A stretch of 64,000 bases of DNA. Source: a bacterium. Its GTDB lineage: Bacteria; SAR324; XYD2-FULL-50-16. Numbering within the stretch: the first letter of the stretch is position 1; the number at the start of each line of letters is the position of its first letter. The stretch is from NCBI GenBank assembly GCA_018829445.1, contig JAHJTV010000014.1:1-64000 (forward strand), written 5' to 3'. Shown piece by piece: positions 26,500-35,877 of the stretch. Both the position numbers and the translations under genes were made by a program. The notes under the pieces are model-generated. The model was not told the origin of the DNA, did no database searches, and was given only the letters and a program-made list of their open reading frames with translations.

Positions 26500-27276
26500 A
26501 TGAAACCATACTCGAATCTTTTTGATCTGTCAGGAAAAGTGGCTATTGTTACGGGTGCCTCATCAGGACTGGGAGTGACACTTGCGCGTGGGTTGTCAGC
26601 CGCCGGAGCCAAGGTTGTTGTGGCTGCACGAAGAAAAAGCCTTCTTGAAAATCTTGTTAATGAAATCCGTTCAGCAGAAAACCAAGCCATCTCAGTTCAA
26701 TGTGATGTAACCGATCCCCAACAGGTAGAGCTTCTAGTCAACACTGCCATGGAAAATTTCGGTACAGTTGATATCCTCGTCAACAATGCCGGAATAGCAA
26801 ATGTAAAACCCCTTGAAACCGAAACTCTGGAAGAGTTTCGCAACGTTTTGGATGTCAATGTCACCGGTACATTTCTCTGCACCAAGGCATGTGGCCATGT
26901 CATGCTGAAAGCCGGTAAAGGCAGTATAATAAACATAGCATCCATTATGAGCTTTGTTGGTATAGGCGTGATTCCCCAGGCTGCCTACAACGCTTCCAAA
27001 GGAGCCGTTGTCAGTTTTACCAGGGAGACAGCAGCCCAATGGGCCAGAAAGGGAATCCGACTCAATTGCATTGCCCCGGGTTGGTTTCCCAGTGAAATGA
27101 CTGACGAAATGTTTGCCACGGAAAAAGGAATAAATTTCCTTCGGCGTCAAACTCCCATGGGTCGTCCGGGAAAACCGGAAGAACTCCTGGGGGCTCTGTT
27201 ATTGCTGTCTTCCGATGCATCAAGTTACATTACAGGCCAGACTATCGTTGTTGACGGCGGTTGGACTATTATTTAA
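26500..27276 (+). CDS. Short-chain dehydrogenase/reductase
   Basis: A second classical SDR, 258 residues: TGASSGLGVTLA (cofactor loop), AARRKSL (basic, fits NADP binding), NNAGIANV, IASIMS (catalytic Ser) and YNASK. The closest functional types are glucose/3-oxoacyl dehydrogenases and gluconate 5-dehydrogenase, so the substrate is not decided. The ATG of MKPYSNLFDL was chosen over one 81 bases upstream, because family proteins start here. It is divergent from the SDR-hydratase pair. A strong palindromic terminator follows. Confidence 0.9.
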   Translation: MKPYSNLFDLSGKVAIVTGASSGLGVTLARGLSAAGAKVVVAARRKSLLENLVNEIRSAENQAISVQCDVTDPQQVELLVNTAMENFGTVDILVNNAGIANVKPLETETLEEFRNVLDVNVTGTFLCTKACGHVMLKAGKGSIINIASIMSFVGIGVIPQAAYNASKGAVVSFTRETAAQWARKGIRLNCIAPGWFPSEMTDEMFATEKGINFLRRQTPMGRPGKPEELLGALLLLSSDASSYITGQTIVVDGGWTII

Positions 27277-27319
27277 AGTTAAAACATTTAAACCTGTATT
27301 AAGGATGTCGCATAACATC

Positions 27320-27347
27320 AAAAACAGTAGAGCGCTCTACTGTTTTT
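27320..27347. terminator. Bidirectional terminator
   Basis: A fully symmetric 28-base palindrome, AAAAACAGTAGAGC joined to GCTCTACTGTTTTT, lies between two convergent genes (the SDR on + and the KAS III-like gene on -). The T tract follows the stem on both strands, as expected for an intrinsic terminator working in both directions. Confidence 0.85.
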
Positions 27348-27385
27348 GTAGCTGTTTTGATACAATTGTATCTTGAGCACCACAA

Positions 27386-28456
27386 CTATCCCCAACGAAT
27401 AGAGGCTGCTCCCCAGGAATAACCGATACCAGCCGCTGCCAGCACAATCAGATCGCCTTTTTTAATCTTATTATGCTTGAGCCCGAATTCAATGGCCATA
27501 ATTCCGTCATTTTGCCCCATATGTCCCAGATGTACAAATTCATCAAAGTAGGTTGTCTGATCCTTTACATCAACTCCCAATTGTTCGGCGACAAATTGAA
27601 AAGCACTTCTTTTCATGTGCAACAATCCCAGGTAGTCTATATCTTTTCTCGACAGATTCCGAGGGGTTAAAACGCCATCTATCACCTTGATAAAGTTTGA
27701 CAGGGATAAATTTTCCAGACGCGCTTTCATCCCCGGAGGGTCAGGAACATCAAGATAGTACAGTTTGTCCTCAATAACATTATAGGCGGAGGGAGGAGTT
27801 GTTTCACCTCCGGCTACGGTCAAGGGATTTCCACTGCCACCTCCCGGGACAACAACATCTTCGGCAAAACTGCCGTCTGTCATGACTTTGCTCTCAAGCA
27901 GAATATTCTCGGGATGATTTCTAGTGACAATGATGGCAGCGCCACTTGCAGCGAGATTTATCATAAATCTGGATCGTTTGTTTTCATAGTTGATCAGATC
28001 ACAATTGCGGTATCCGGAAGCGATTAAAACCCTATTAATACCGCAATCGGTTGCCAGTAATCCGCGAACCAGGTTAATCGCCAGCATGAAGGTGCAACAG
28101 CGTTGATTAACATCGAAGGCCCAGGCATTGGTTGCGCCGATATCATTTTGCAGTTTGATCCCATAGGTCTGCATCAAGTATTTATCATACATTTCACCAG
28201 CCCAGACCACTACATCAATTTGTCGTGGATCGATTCCGGCCCTGGAAAGTGCAATCTCGGAAGCCCTGCACGCCATGGTGACGTTGTGTTCTTCGGGACC
28301 GGCTATCGTTTTGCTTTTTAATCCAAATTTTGTTTCAAGTATATCTTGCGGAATACCCGATCTTTCAGCCATATAGGCGGCGGTGTGTCGACCTTCCGGT
28401 ATGTATATTCCCAGTCCTTCAATTCCAACGGATACTGCATTTGTATCACCTTCCAT
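27386..28456 (-). CDS. KAS III-like thiolase-fold enzyme
   Basis: A 356-residue relative of 3-oxoacyl-ACP synthase III (FabH), which condenses or transfers acyl groups through a Cys. The nucleophile is Cys120 (DVNQRCCTF) and a His lies at 280 (LLHMKRS). The position of the usual catalytic Asn (GNTSAAS in FabH) appears as GHMGQND, so His312 replaces Asn. GAGGAAA precedes the ATG. It sits among acyl-CoA genes rather than fatty-acid synthesis genes, so a CoA-thioester role is likely. HMG-CoA-synthase-like or acyl-transfer chemistry are alternatives. Confidence 0.82.
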   Translation of the reverse strand: MEGDTNAVSVGIEGLGIYIPEGRHTAAYMAERSGIPQDILETKFGLKSKTIAGPEEHNVTMACRASEIALSRAGIDPRQIDVVVWAGEMYDKYLMQTYGIKLQNDIGATNAWAFDVNQRCCTFMLAINLVRGLLATDCGINRVLIASGYRNCDLINYENKRSRFMINLAASGAAIIVTRNHPENILLESKVMTDGSFAEDVVVPGGGSGNPLTVAGGETTPPSAYNVIEDKLYYLDVPDPPGMKARLENLSLSNFIKVIDGVLTPRNLSRKDIDYLGLLHMKRSAFQFVAEQLGVDVKDQTTYFDEFVHLGHMGQNDGIMAIEFGLKHNKIKKGDLIVLAAAGIGYSWGAASIRWG

Positions 28457-28957
28457 TTTATTTTTCCTCGGTTATTGATCAATCATTACTCAAATAGAGC
28501 CAGATTTGTGATCCACATTTCATAGCTTTCACAAAAGCAGATTGGGCTACAACTCCAACGTTAGTTTGATGCGAGTCTGTTTCCCGGTATCTCCGCCTTA
28601 GTGTCTCTAAAATGCTACAATTCTGTTCTCCTGCTTTGGTTCCATTACATTGATAAGTTATTCCCTTTATTCGACACTGTGACCATTGGGTTCCCGGAAG
28701 CTCTTAAAGGCCGATATACTCTTCCTAAATTTCGTTCTTCATCTGCAATAGGTCTGCCATAATCAGTAGTGGAGGGCTGAAGATAAACTGTATGATAACG
28801 AGCCTGAAAGGATTAATATTTCTGTAAACAACGCCATTAATTATAACCGGGTATACTTTGAAATCAGGAAGTAGTATCTGGATAAATGGTCGTCTTTTTG
28901 CAATTGTGAAGAGCGGGTAACAATACTTTGAATGATAACAACTGACGGGAGGTATCC
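28457..28957. other. Intergenic gap between divergent genes
   Basis: About 500 bases between the KAS III-like gene (leftward) and a crotonase gene (rightward). It should hold both promoters. I see no clear promoter, repeat or coding signal; a short leftward open frame at 28725-28994 overlaps the next gene's start and was dismissed. Confidence 0.5.
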
Positions 28958-29716
28958 ATGGGGAATCAAGTCCTTGTAGCAACAGAAGGTGCAAGAGGCA
29001 TACTAACTTTGAATCTACCGAAAAGACACAATAGTCTCACCCCGGATTTTCTGGAATCAATTTTGATCGGAATAAACGAGTTGAATGACAATCCAGAGGT
29101 AAAAGTTATCCTCCTGAAAGCTGAAGGAATTTCATTTTCCACTGGAGGTGATGTCCGTGTCTTTCGAGAGCGCCTGGCGGATATTTCTTTGTATTCCGAA
29201 GAGATAGTGGGAGCCCTTAATCAAGTAATGATCGCCATGGTCAAAATCTCTATTCCGATTATTACCTGTGTTCAGGGAATGGTAACTGGAGGTTCTCTTG
29301 GGCTAGTGCTGGCATCGGATATTATCCTGGTGACACATGAGGCCAGTTTCACTCCCTATTACAGTGTTGTCGGGTTTAGTCCCGATGGAGGCTGGGCTAC
29401 CATTTTACCAAGGATTATTGGGCAGAAAAGAGCGGCAGAGGTTCTATTGCTAAATGAAACTATTACTGCCGAAAAGGCCGTCCTATGGGGGTTGGCTAAT
29501 AGATTGGTTGATAAAGAGGAACTCTTTAATGAAGCCCGGAAAATAGCCAACGTTCTTATTGAAAACAAAACAGGTAGTATTGCCCGTACCAAAAATCTGT
29601 TATGGCAGGATATTGACCAGCTTGAGCGATTACTTGAAAAGGAGCGACAGCAGTTTGTCGAGCAGATTCAAACAGACGAAGCACGGGTAGGTTTACAAGC
29701 GTTTTTAAGGCGATAA
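28958..29716 (+). CDS. Crotonase-family enoyl-CoA isomerase/hydrolase-like protein
   Basis: A 252-residue crotonase fold with both oxyanion-hole regions (SFSTGGDVRVF; GMVTGGSLGLVLASD). The two hydratase glutamates are absent: Ser stands at the first (GGSLG) and Ser/Val at the second, followed by GFSPDGGW with an Asp. That pattern fits isomerase-type members such as PaaG or related ring/double-bond enzymes more than a hydratase. CGGGAGG precedes the ATG. The gene is single and faces away from the KAS III-like gene. The precise reaction is unknown. Confidence 0.85.
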   Translation: MGNQVLVATEGARGILTLNLPKRHNSLTPDFLESILIGINELNDNPEVKVILLKAEGISFSTGGDVRVFRERLADISLYSEEIVGALNQVMIAMVKISIPIITCVQGMVTGGSLGLVLASDIILVTHEASFTPYYSVVGFSPDGGWATILPRIIGQKRAAEVLLLNETITAEKAVLWGLANRLVDKEELFNEARKIANVLIENKTGSIARTKNLLWQDIDQLERLLEKERQQFVEQIQTDEARVGLQAFLRR

Positions 29717-29961
29717 TTTTAGTAGGAGCATAATCAGGAGAGAGTCCCCTCTTGGAAAGTGCTAAAATAAACACATATTTCTAAAAACAAGGATTAAGGT
29801 TGGGCGGGGTTAATCTCCGCCAGTTCTCACCCTAAGGCTGCCATGTTAGACCGTCCTAACGTCCTGAAAACAAGAATTATCTCAAAATGCTCTTAAGCGT
29901 GTACTTATAGGCGTCAAAAACAGTTGTCAGAAAATTTTAAGACCAGCCTGAATCTGGTAAC

Positions 29962-30756
29962 TCAAGCGCCCAGGAACCCCTTCAGAAGTTTGGCCAGTTG
30001 TGGAACCGCCTCAACGTTCAGAGTATGTCCAATATTTTCCAACAGTTCAAACCTGGCCTCAGGTATCGCCTCAGCCACAGCCTTACCCATATAGGGGAGG
30101 CATAAGAAATCATATTCTCCGTGGATAACCAAAGTACTCACATTGACTTTATGTAAATGTGAAAGATAGTCCTCTTCAGTCATCAAAGCATCCATCAATT
30201 TTCTAATCGCCTGTCCTTCATTTATATCCAACGATAACTTCTTAAGTTGCGGAATGGGTAGTGGAGGGTTTTCAAAAAATTCCGGCCCTAACACAAACGG
30301 ATACAAAGTATTAATCAGATGCTCCAGACCACCCAGTTCAAGCGATTGATGAAGTAGTTGGTCAAACTCTCGGTAACGGGCTGTCTTTTGGGCAAAGGTT
30401 GCAAGTAACGCTGCTTTTTTAATTCTTTCAGGATACCTGAGCAGCAAGTTCTGACTGACGATGCTGCCGTAGGATATCCCCGCAAGCAAAGTTTGTTGCA
30501 GCCCCAGTTTATCCAAAAGCTCGATTACATCATCGGCATGCCTGCTTAATGATCTGGATGTTGCTTTTTTATAAGACTGGCCCTGGAAAATGAAATCCAT
30601 GAGAATAACCTGAAAATCCTTCTCCAGGAGGGAAGTTAGGGCTGTCCAGGTGACCGTTGATTGACTCAGGCCGTTTAAACACAGTAGCGGTTGTCCTTTG
30701 GGGTTCCCCTGCAATGTGTAGAAAATTTTTTCTCCATCGGATAGTGTCAAATACAT
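29962..30756 (-). CDS. Alpha/beta-hydrolase
   Basis: A 264-residue alpha/beta-hydrolase. Nucleophile elbow GISYGS (Ser about residue 94), acid in IHGEYDFLC and His in ENIGHTLNVE complete the triad; LCLNGLSQS supplies the oxyanion hole. Relatives include 3-oxoadipate enol-lactonase and carboxylesterases. It is the last gene of the ligase-Liv transporter operon, 33 bases after livM, so it may hydrolyse a thioester, lactone or C-C bond of the imported compound. No signal peptide is seen, so it works in the cytoplasm. Confidence 0.88.
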   Translation of the reverse strand: MYLTLSDGEKIFYTLQGNPKGQPLLCLNGLSQSTVTWTALTSLLEKDFQVILMDFIFQGQSYKKATSRSLSRHADDVIELLDKLGLQQTLLAGISYGSIVSQNLLLRYPERIKKAALLATFAQKTARYREFDQLLHQSLELGGLEHLINTLYPFVLGPEFFENPPLPIPQLKKLSLDINEGQAIRKLMDALMTEEDYLSHLHKVNVSTLVIHGEYDFLCLPYMGKAVAEAIPEARFELLENIGHTLNVEAVPQLAKLLKGFLGA

Positions 30757-30789
30757 ATTGGTCTCTTTCGAATAGTGTTGGCTTATGAG

Positions 30790-31866
30790 TTAAGTCGGGG
30801 ATTTCTGAAATCGTTGTTTTAACCAACCGATGATGCCTGAAGGGAAAAAGAATACGATTAATACAAAAAGCAGTCCGAACAGCAACAGCCATCTTCCGGT
30901 AATGTCTCCAAGCCATGGGTACTGGGGGAACTGCTCATCAGCTATTATGCGTAGTTGAGGTAATCCTCCTTCAAGCAATTGCAGAATAAATGATCCGATG
31001 ATCCCTCCGTATAGTGTCCCCATACCACCGATCAGAACCATGATTAAAACGTTCAAGGTGATGGGAATTCCCAGTGTTGATTCCGGGCTGACAAAGGAAA
31101 GCCACAGAGCAAACAGTATACCGCAGAAACTGGCAAGAATGCAGCTGAAAACAATCGAAAACAGCCTGAAGTAAAACGTCTTATAGCCAAGCGCCTCCGA
31201 CCGATCCTCGTTTTCCCTGATCGATTTTAATACTCTGCCGAAGGGTGAGTTGGTAAACCTGAGCATAAGAGAAAACATGAGAACACAGATTACCAGTATG
31301 AAATAATATAACAGGGTTTGGCCGGTTAATGATCCCGTAAGTTCATATGATAAGTCGAAGAAATAGGGAAGCTGCATGGTGATACCGTCCTCACCACCTG
31401 TAACGGAGGAAAGCTGGATGGCCAGGATTTCAGTAAATGAGGCGAAAGCGAGGGTAATCATCGCAAAAAATATGGCAACTACTCTGAGCGAAAAAAACGC
31501 CATCAGCGAGGCAACGATTGCTGATATAACGGCTGCAATAACAAAAGCCAGAGCGATCGCCAGGACAGGTGAATCAGGTATCTCCCTGAATAACATGGCG
31601 CAAGAATAAGCGCCAAATCCGAAGAACATACTATGGCCGAAAGAAAGTACGCCGGTATAACCCAGCATAACGTCGAATGTGGCTGCGAAGACTCCAAAAA
31701 TCAGAACCTTTACAGCCAGATCAATTGTAAAATAAGAAGGACCAAACAATGGCAACACTAAAAAAACAAATAGCCCCATAAGCGGAAAAATTGTAGCCGG
31801 GGATTTTATACGATTGTCCCGGGCCAGCAGTCTGGCCTGAACTACCGGTGTGAGCGATGCATTCAT
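30790..31866 (-). CDS. livM: Liv-type ABC transporter permease LivM
   Basis: An inner-membrane permease of 358 residues with about nine hydrophobic segments. Family landmarks are GYTGVLSFGHSMFFGFGAY and the cytoplasmic RSIRENEDRSEALGY loop that contacts the ATPases, followed by GGMGTLYGGIIGS. It forms the translocation path with LivH. The order livG-livF-livH-livM with 4-5 base gaps or overlaps shows one operon. Members of this hydrophobic amino acid uptake (HAAT) family also import aromatic acids, short-chain amides and urea. Confidence 0.94.
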   Translation of the reverse strand: MNASLTPVVQARLLARDNRIKSPATIFPLMGLFVFLVLPLFGPSYFTIDLAVKVLIFGVFAATFDVMLGYTGVLSFGHSMFFGFGAYSCAMLFREIPDSPVLAIALAFVIAAVISAIVASLMAFFSLRVVAIFFAMITLAFASFTEILAIQLSSVTGGEDGITMQLPYFFDLSYELTGSLTGQTLLYYFILVICVLMFSLMLRFTNSPFGRVLKSIRENEDRSEALGYKTFYFRLFSIVFSCILASFCGILFALWLSFVSPESTLGIPITLNVLIMVLIGGMGTLYGGIIGSFILQLLEGGLPQLRIIADEQFPQYPWLGDITGRWLLLFGLLFVLIVFFFPSGIIGWLKQRFQKSPT

Positions 31867-31870
31867 GAGT

Positions 31871-32881
31871 TTATTTTTGAGGAAACAATCCTGATGGTTT
31901 AAGCATTAAAATAATACACATAAGAATAATCAATGATCCAGCCGCAAGCTGCGGAACGAAAAAGGCAACATAGTTAAAGAATATACCCACCATGATTGCG
32001 CCGATTATACTGCCTTTAACCGATCCCAATCCTGCAATAATGACCACCACAAAGGCATATATCAAGTTATGATCCCCCATGGCGGCATCGACGTTCTCTT
32101 CAAATCCGGCCCATATCAACCCTCCAATCCCTGCCAATACTGCCCCCATGGCAAAAATACCGGTGAAAACCTTGTTGAGATTATAACCCATGGCTTTTAT
32201 CATCTGTGGGTTTTCTACTCCTGCACGCACAATTAACCCGATTTTGGTGCTGTTTAAAAACCATTGGATCAGGACAAAGAACAATAGTCCCATCAGTATG
32301 GAAAACAATTGATATCTGATGACCATAACCTCGCCAATAAAAAACGCTTCCGTGAACCAGCCGGGTATAATGAAGGTTTCCACTTCGGCCGATCCGATAA
32401 TGCGAATAAGTTCCACCACAATAATCCCTACTCCCATGGTGACCAGAATCTGCTTGAGGTGGTCACCGTATGTTTTTCGGATGATTATTCTTTCCATCAG
32501 TATACCCAGCAAAATATTGACCAGCGAGGCCACTATAATAGCCAGAGTGATGGCTGCAATGTTCAAAAGGAAACCATCCGATTCAACCCATTCCAGTAGC
32601 AAGGTATTAAACAGTTTCCAACCGATGAAGGCACCAATGGTAAAAAACACTCCATGGGCAAAATTCAGGACATCCATCAGCCCGAAAATTATGGTCAGGC
32701 CGACTGCCATTAGAAAAATAAGGCATCCCATGGCAATCCCGGAAAGAGTCATACTGGCCCAGGTGGGAAAGTCCATTAAATCAGGCTTGATCCAGGTAAT
32801 AAACAATGGGATAAACCAAACCCCGATAGCAATGGCTTTTACCCAGTGGGGCATGCTTTTGTCCTGCATTCGTTCGCTCAT
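31871..32881 (-). CDS. livH: Liv-type ABC transporter permease LivH
   Basis: A 336-residue inner-membrane permease. GLTIIFGLMDVLNFAHGVFF is the LivH signature near residue 60, and AGVENPQMIKAMGYN is the ATPase-coupling loop. GLGSVKGSIIGA lies toward the C-terminus. It has about eight transmembrane helices. The ATG lies four bases after livF stops, indicating translational coupling. It partners LivM, LivF, LivG and the binding protein encoded at 34675-35877. Confidence 0.94.
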   Translation of the reverse strand: MSERMQDKSMPHWVKAIAIGVWFIPLFITWIKPDLMDFPTWASMTLSGIAMGCLIFLMAVGLTIIFGLMDVLNFAHGVFFTIGAFIGWKLFNTLLLEWVESDGFLLNIAAITLAIIVASLVNILLGILMERIIIRKTYGDHLKQILVTMGVGIIVVELIRIIGSAEVETFIIPGWFTEAFFIGEVMVIRYQLFSILMGLLFFVLIQWFLNSTKIGLIVRAGVENPQMIKAMGYNLNKVFTGIFAMGAVLAGIGGLIWAGFEENVDAAMGDHNLIYAFVVVIIAGLGSVKGSIIGAIMVGIFFNYVAFFVPQLAAGSLIILMCIILMLKPSGLFPQK

Positions 32882-32885
32882 AACA

Positions 32886-33599
32886 CTAACCTATTCCAAG
32901 AAAATTTTTCTTCAATTTTTCATTGTGCTTCAGATCCTCTATCTGACCTGAATGAACAACCCTACCGTCATCAATGATATAATAATCATCACCGCAACTG
33001 GTAGCCATGTGAAAGTTTTGTTCCACCAGGATGATAGTCTCTGTTTTTTTTAGTTCATTGAACGATTCAATCAATGCTTCAGTAAGAATGGGTGCCAGGC
33101 CTTTACTGGGTTCATCGATTAACAACAGTTTGTTGTCATTAACCATTGCCCGTGCAATAGCCAACATTTGCCGTTGCCCTCCACTGAGGACGCCTCCTTT
33201 TGAGCGCCAGTACTTTTTCAGATCGGGAAACAAAGCCAGCGTTTTTTCACACCTTGCTTTTGTTGAATCGTCATTTTTTAACATGGCAAGGGTCATATTC
33301 TCTTCAACCGTCAGATGATAAAAAATCGCCTGTGATTCCGGCACATAGCCGACACCTTTCCGGGCGACTTCGAAGGATTCCGCACCGCGGATTTGCTCAC
33401 CATCGAACTCTATTTCCCCGCTGTTGGCCTTATAAACCCCCATTATTGTTCTCAGAGTACTGGTTTTGCCGGCCCCGTTTCGTCCGAGCAGTGTGGTAAC
33501 ACGACCGCTTATTACTTCGAAGTTCATTCCTTGCAGAATATGATGATGATTCACATGAGTATGAACCTCCTTCAGTCTGAGTATCGTATCATCCTTCAT
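32886..33599 (-). CDS. livF: Liv-type ABC transporter ATPase LivF
   Basis: A 237-residue ABC ATPase energising uptake. Walker A GRNGAGKTS, Q-loop PESQAIF, signature LSGGQRQMLAIARAM, Walker B LLLIDEPSKGLAP and the switch His region ILVEQNFHMA are all intact. LivF is told from LivG by its short length and the EPSKGLAP motif. Its start overlaps the end of livG by 11 bases. It sits on the cytoplasmic face as a LivF-LivG heterodimer. Confidence 0.95.
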   Translation of the reverse strand: MKDDTILRLKEVHTHVNHHHILQGMNFEVISGRVTTLLGRNGAGKTSTLRTIMGVYKANSGEIEFDGEQIRGAESFEVARKGVGYVPESQAIFYHLTVEENMTLAMLKNDDSTKARCEKTLALFPDLKKYWRSKGGVLSGGQRQMLAIARAMVNDNKLLLIDEPSKGLAPILTEALIESFNELKKTETIILVEQNFHMATSCGDDYYIIDDGRVVHSGQIEDLKHNEKLKKNFLGIG

Positions 33600-34365
33600 A
33601 GGCCTTCCCCAAGTAAGCAGCTTGAACCTGTTTGTTTTCCATTATTTTCTGCGGATCATCATAAGCGATTAATCTGCCTTCCTGTAGAACAGCTATTTTA
33701 TCGGATAAACGAATAACCATATCGATTTTATGTTCAACCAGGAGAATGGTTCGATCTCGCTTATCACGCAGGGCTTCCAGTAGATCCAAAATGGCCGGGA
33801 CTTCCTCGATGGACATTCCGGCTGTCGGCTCATCCAGTAACATGATTTCCGGGTCCATTCCCAGAAGGATTGCAATTTCGAGTTTTCTCTGCTCTCCGTG
33901 ACTCAATGTTGCCGCCGAATGATTCCATTTATCCGCCAGTAATACCGATTTAAGTATCTCGTATGCCTGATCCTCGAATTCCGGAAAATCAGAGGTTCGT
34001 TTCCAGAAAACCCAACTCTTCTTTTTTAGAATCTGAATGGCCAGACAGACGTTTTCCAAGACTGTCAGATTGGGATAATAGGAAGCCAGTTGGAACGACC
34101 TACCGATACCGAATTGGGCGGTTTCAGCCACGCCGAACTCCGTGATCTCTTTTCCTTTTAAAAAAATGGCTCCTGATGTTGATTGATACTGCCCACTGAT
34201 CAGGTTGAACAATGTTGTTTTACCCGCTCCGTTCGGTCCGATCAGGGACACAAACTGATACGCCTGAACCTTAATTGTCACTTCATTGACCGCAATGTTC
34301 CCTCCGAAGTTGATGGTCAGTCCGGAGAGTTCCAGGATGGGTCTGATTCCTTCCTCCATAAACAT
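33589..34365 (-). CDS. livG: Liv-type ABC transporter ATPase LivG
   Basis: A 258-residue ABC ATPase: Walker A GPNGAGKTTLFN, signature LSHGEQRKLEIAILL (the degenerate SHGEQ form typical of LivG), Walker B IMLLDEPTAGMS and ILLVEHKIDMV. It pairs with LivF. Two nearby ATGs (MFM) are possible; the second follows no better ribosome site. A 309-base gap with a strong hairpin separates it from the binding-protein gene upstream. Confidence 0.95.
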   Translation of the reverse strand: MFMEEGIRPILELSGLTINFGGNIAVNEVTIKVQAYQFVSLIGPNGAGKTTLFNLISGQYQSTSGAIFLKGKEITEFGVAETAQFGIGRSFQLASYYPNLTVLENVCLAIQILKKKSWVFWKRTSDFPEFEDQAYEILKSVLLADKWNHSAATLSHGEQRKLEIAILLGMDPEIMLLDEPTAGMSIEEVPAILDLLEALRDKRDRTILLVEHKIDMVIRLSDKIAVLQEGRLIAYDDPQKIMENKQVQAAYLGKAYEG

Positions 34366-34415
34366 CTCTGTATAGATTTTATTTTGAGTATGACAAACTC
34401 CGTGATCCTGAACTT

Positions 34416-34473
34416 AAAAATACTCGCCAGAAAATCGGCTCATTTGGAGGTAGGCATACCTCCTCTTGGCGAG
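34416..34473 (-). terminator. Intra-operon attenuator after the binding-protein gene
   Basis: On the - strand, CTCGCCA (34467-34473) pairs with TGGCGAG (34423-34429), enclosing a second perfect stem GGAGGTA/TACCTCC (34446-34463). The outer arm is followed by TATTTTT (T run at 34416-34420). Located between livK and livG, it would let part of the transcripts end after the binding protein, giving it in excess over the membrane components. The rest of the 309-base gap shows nothing else. Confidence 0.7.
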
Positions 34474-34674
34474 CGATGTCTGTTTTTCAGGTCCGGATAT
34501 TACTTCCGCTGAGCCGGATCGAAGCACTCCTTAAACTGGATATTTTCTGAAAATCTAACGCTCTCTATCCAAATGATTATTCTGTCAATGGTTTACAAGA
34601 TCGAAAATCCACTTTTGATCTTAACTATCAGATAACTTCGATTCCGGCAACGAATGATCGGTTATGCAGGAATA

Positions 34675-35877
34675 TTAATTCCTAATCGGAATCTCCATGC
34701 TTTCTTTGGAGATAATCCTTTTCAGCACAGGCACTCCGTGATCTATGTCGTCATAATTTGTGGAGACAAAATGATACATATCCTGTAATGCCTGGTGGTC
34801 TTCTTTACGAAATACCATTTCACCTTTGGGAGTATCGAATTTCATACCTTCCATGGTGGAGATCAGTTTTTCGGTATCGGTGCTCCCGGCATTTTTGATG
34901 GCTGTGACTACGGCACTTGCGGCAGCCATTCCGCCTGCGGTAAAGAAGTCCGGGGGTATATTGTATCGTTCAATATGATTTTTAACCAACCAGTCATTCA
35001 TGGGGTTATTGGGGATCTTATGGTAATAATAGGTTGCGCCTTCCATTCCTTCAAACTTTAAAAAAGACTTCAAAACGGCCATGATGTTGCCACCGGTAAA
35101 GAAGTCGATTCTTTCTCTTTCCATTGGTTGCATTCTGCGAAGTTTGCTCATGGGATCACCGGCACCGGCCCAAATGACGAAGACCACTTTATCCCCCTTA
35201 TATTGTTTGAATTTCTTGACGATTCTTTGATAGGGGGCACTGAAGTCTTTTGTGTCAAACGGCAGTAGTTCATTTCCCAGGTAAGTTCCACCCGCCTGTT
35301 TTACGCCTTCCTCAAACGCGTCTACTCCGCTTTGTCCAAAAGCGTAATTTTGAGCCAATCCCATTGCATAGGTTCCCGGTTTAACCCGTGCCAATGCATT
35401 GGAAATCCCATCATGATAGGAATTTCTGGAAGTTCGGAAAATATAGCGATTCCAATCCTCGCCTGTTATATTTGCAGCAACGGCCGGTTCAACGATCAGG
35501 ATTTTTTTAAAACTCTCGGCAACGGGAAGACACGCTGTTGCAACACCGGATGACACAGGACCAACAGCCAGATCAACATCGTCGTCCTGGTAAAGCGACG
35601 TTAATACCTGCTTACCGATGGCGGGTTTGGTTTGCGTATCTCGTTTCAGGATAACCAGCTTTTGACCATTAATCTCCATTGTCCCATTGGTAAGATACTC
35701 AAAACCCATCTCAAAACCGGTAACTGTTTGATTACCGTAAACAGCGAGTGCACCGGAAAGACTGGTGATAATCCCCACTTTGATATCCTTGGCAAAGGAT
35801 AAGGGTGTGATCAAAACCATAAGACCCACTCCCAGTGTTAATCTCTTAATTGCGTTTTTGAACAAATTAATTTTCAT
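34675..35877 (-). CDS. livK: Liv-type periplasmic substrate-binding protein
   Basis: A 400-residue family-1-fold binding protein (Peripl_BP_6). A signal peptide of about 26 residues (ending LSFA) is followed by KVGIITSLSGALAVYGNQ, typical of the family, then RDTQTKPAIGKQ and DDVDLAVGPVSSG. The start is the ATG of MKINLFKN, with GCGGAGGG upstream, so it overlaps the CoA-ligase stop by 11 bases. Being coupled to a CoA ligase rather than amino acid genes, it more likely binds a carboxylic acid (aromatic, alicyclic or branched) than leucine. Confidence 0.92.
   Translation of the reverse strand: MKINLFKNAIKRLTLGVGLMVLITPLSFAKDIKVGIITSLSGALAVYGNQTVTGFEMGFEYLTNGTMEINGQKLVILKRDTQTKPAIGKQVLTSLYQDDDVDLAVGPVSSGVATACLPVAESFKKILIVEPAVAANITGEDWNRYIFRTSRNSYHDGISNALARVKPGTYAMGLAQNYAFGQSGVDAFEEGVKQAGGTYLGNELLPFDTKDFSAPYQRIVKKFKQYKGDKVVFVIWAGAGDPMSKLRRMQPMERERIDFFTGGNIMAVLKSFLKFEGMEGATYYYHKIPNNPMNDWLVKNHIERYNIPPDFFTAGGMAAASAVVTAIKNAGSTDTEKLISTMEGMKFDTPKGEMVFRKEDHQALQDMYHFVSTNYDDIDHGVPVLKRIISKESMEIPIRN

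Noticed and set aside
28725..28994. 89-codon leftward open frame
   Set aside because: It overlaps the start and ribosome site of the crotonase gene and lacks coding character.
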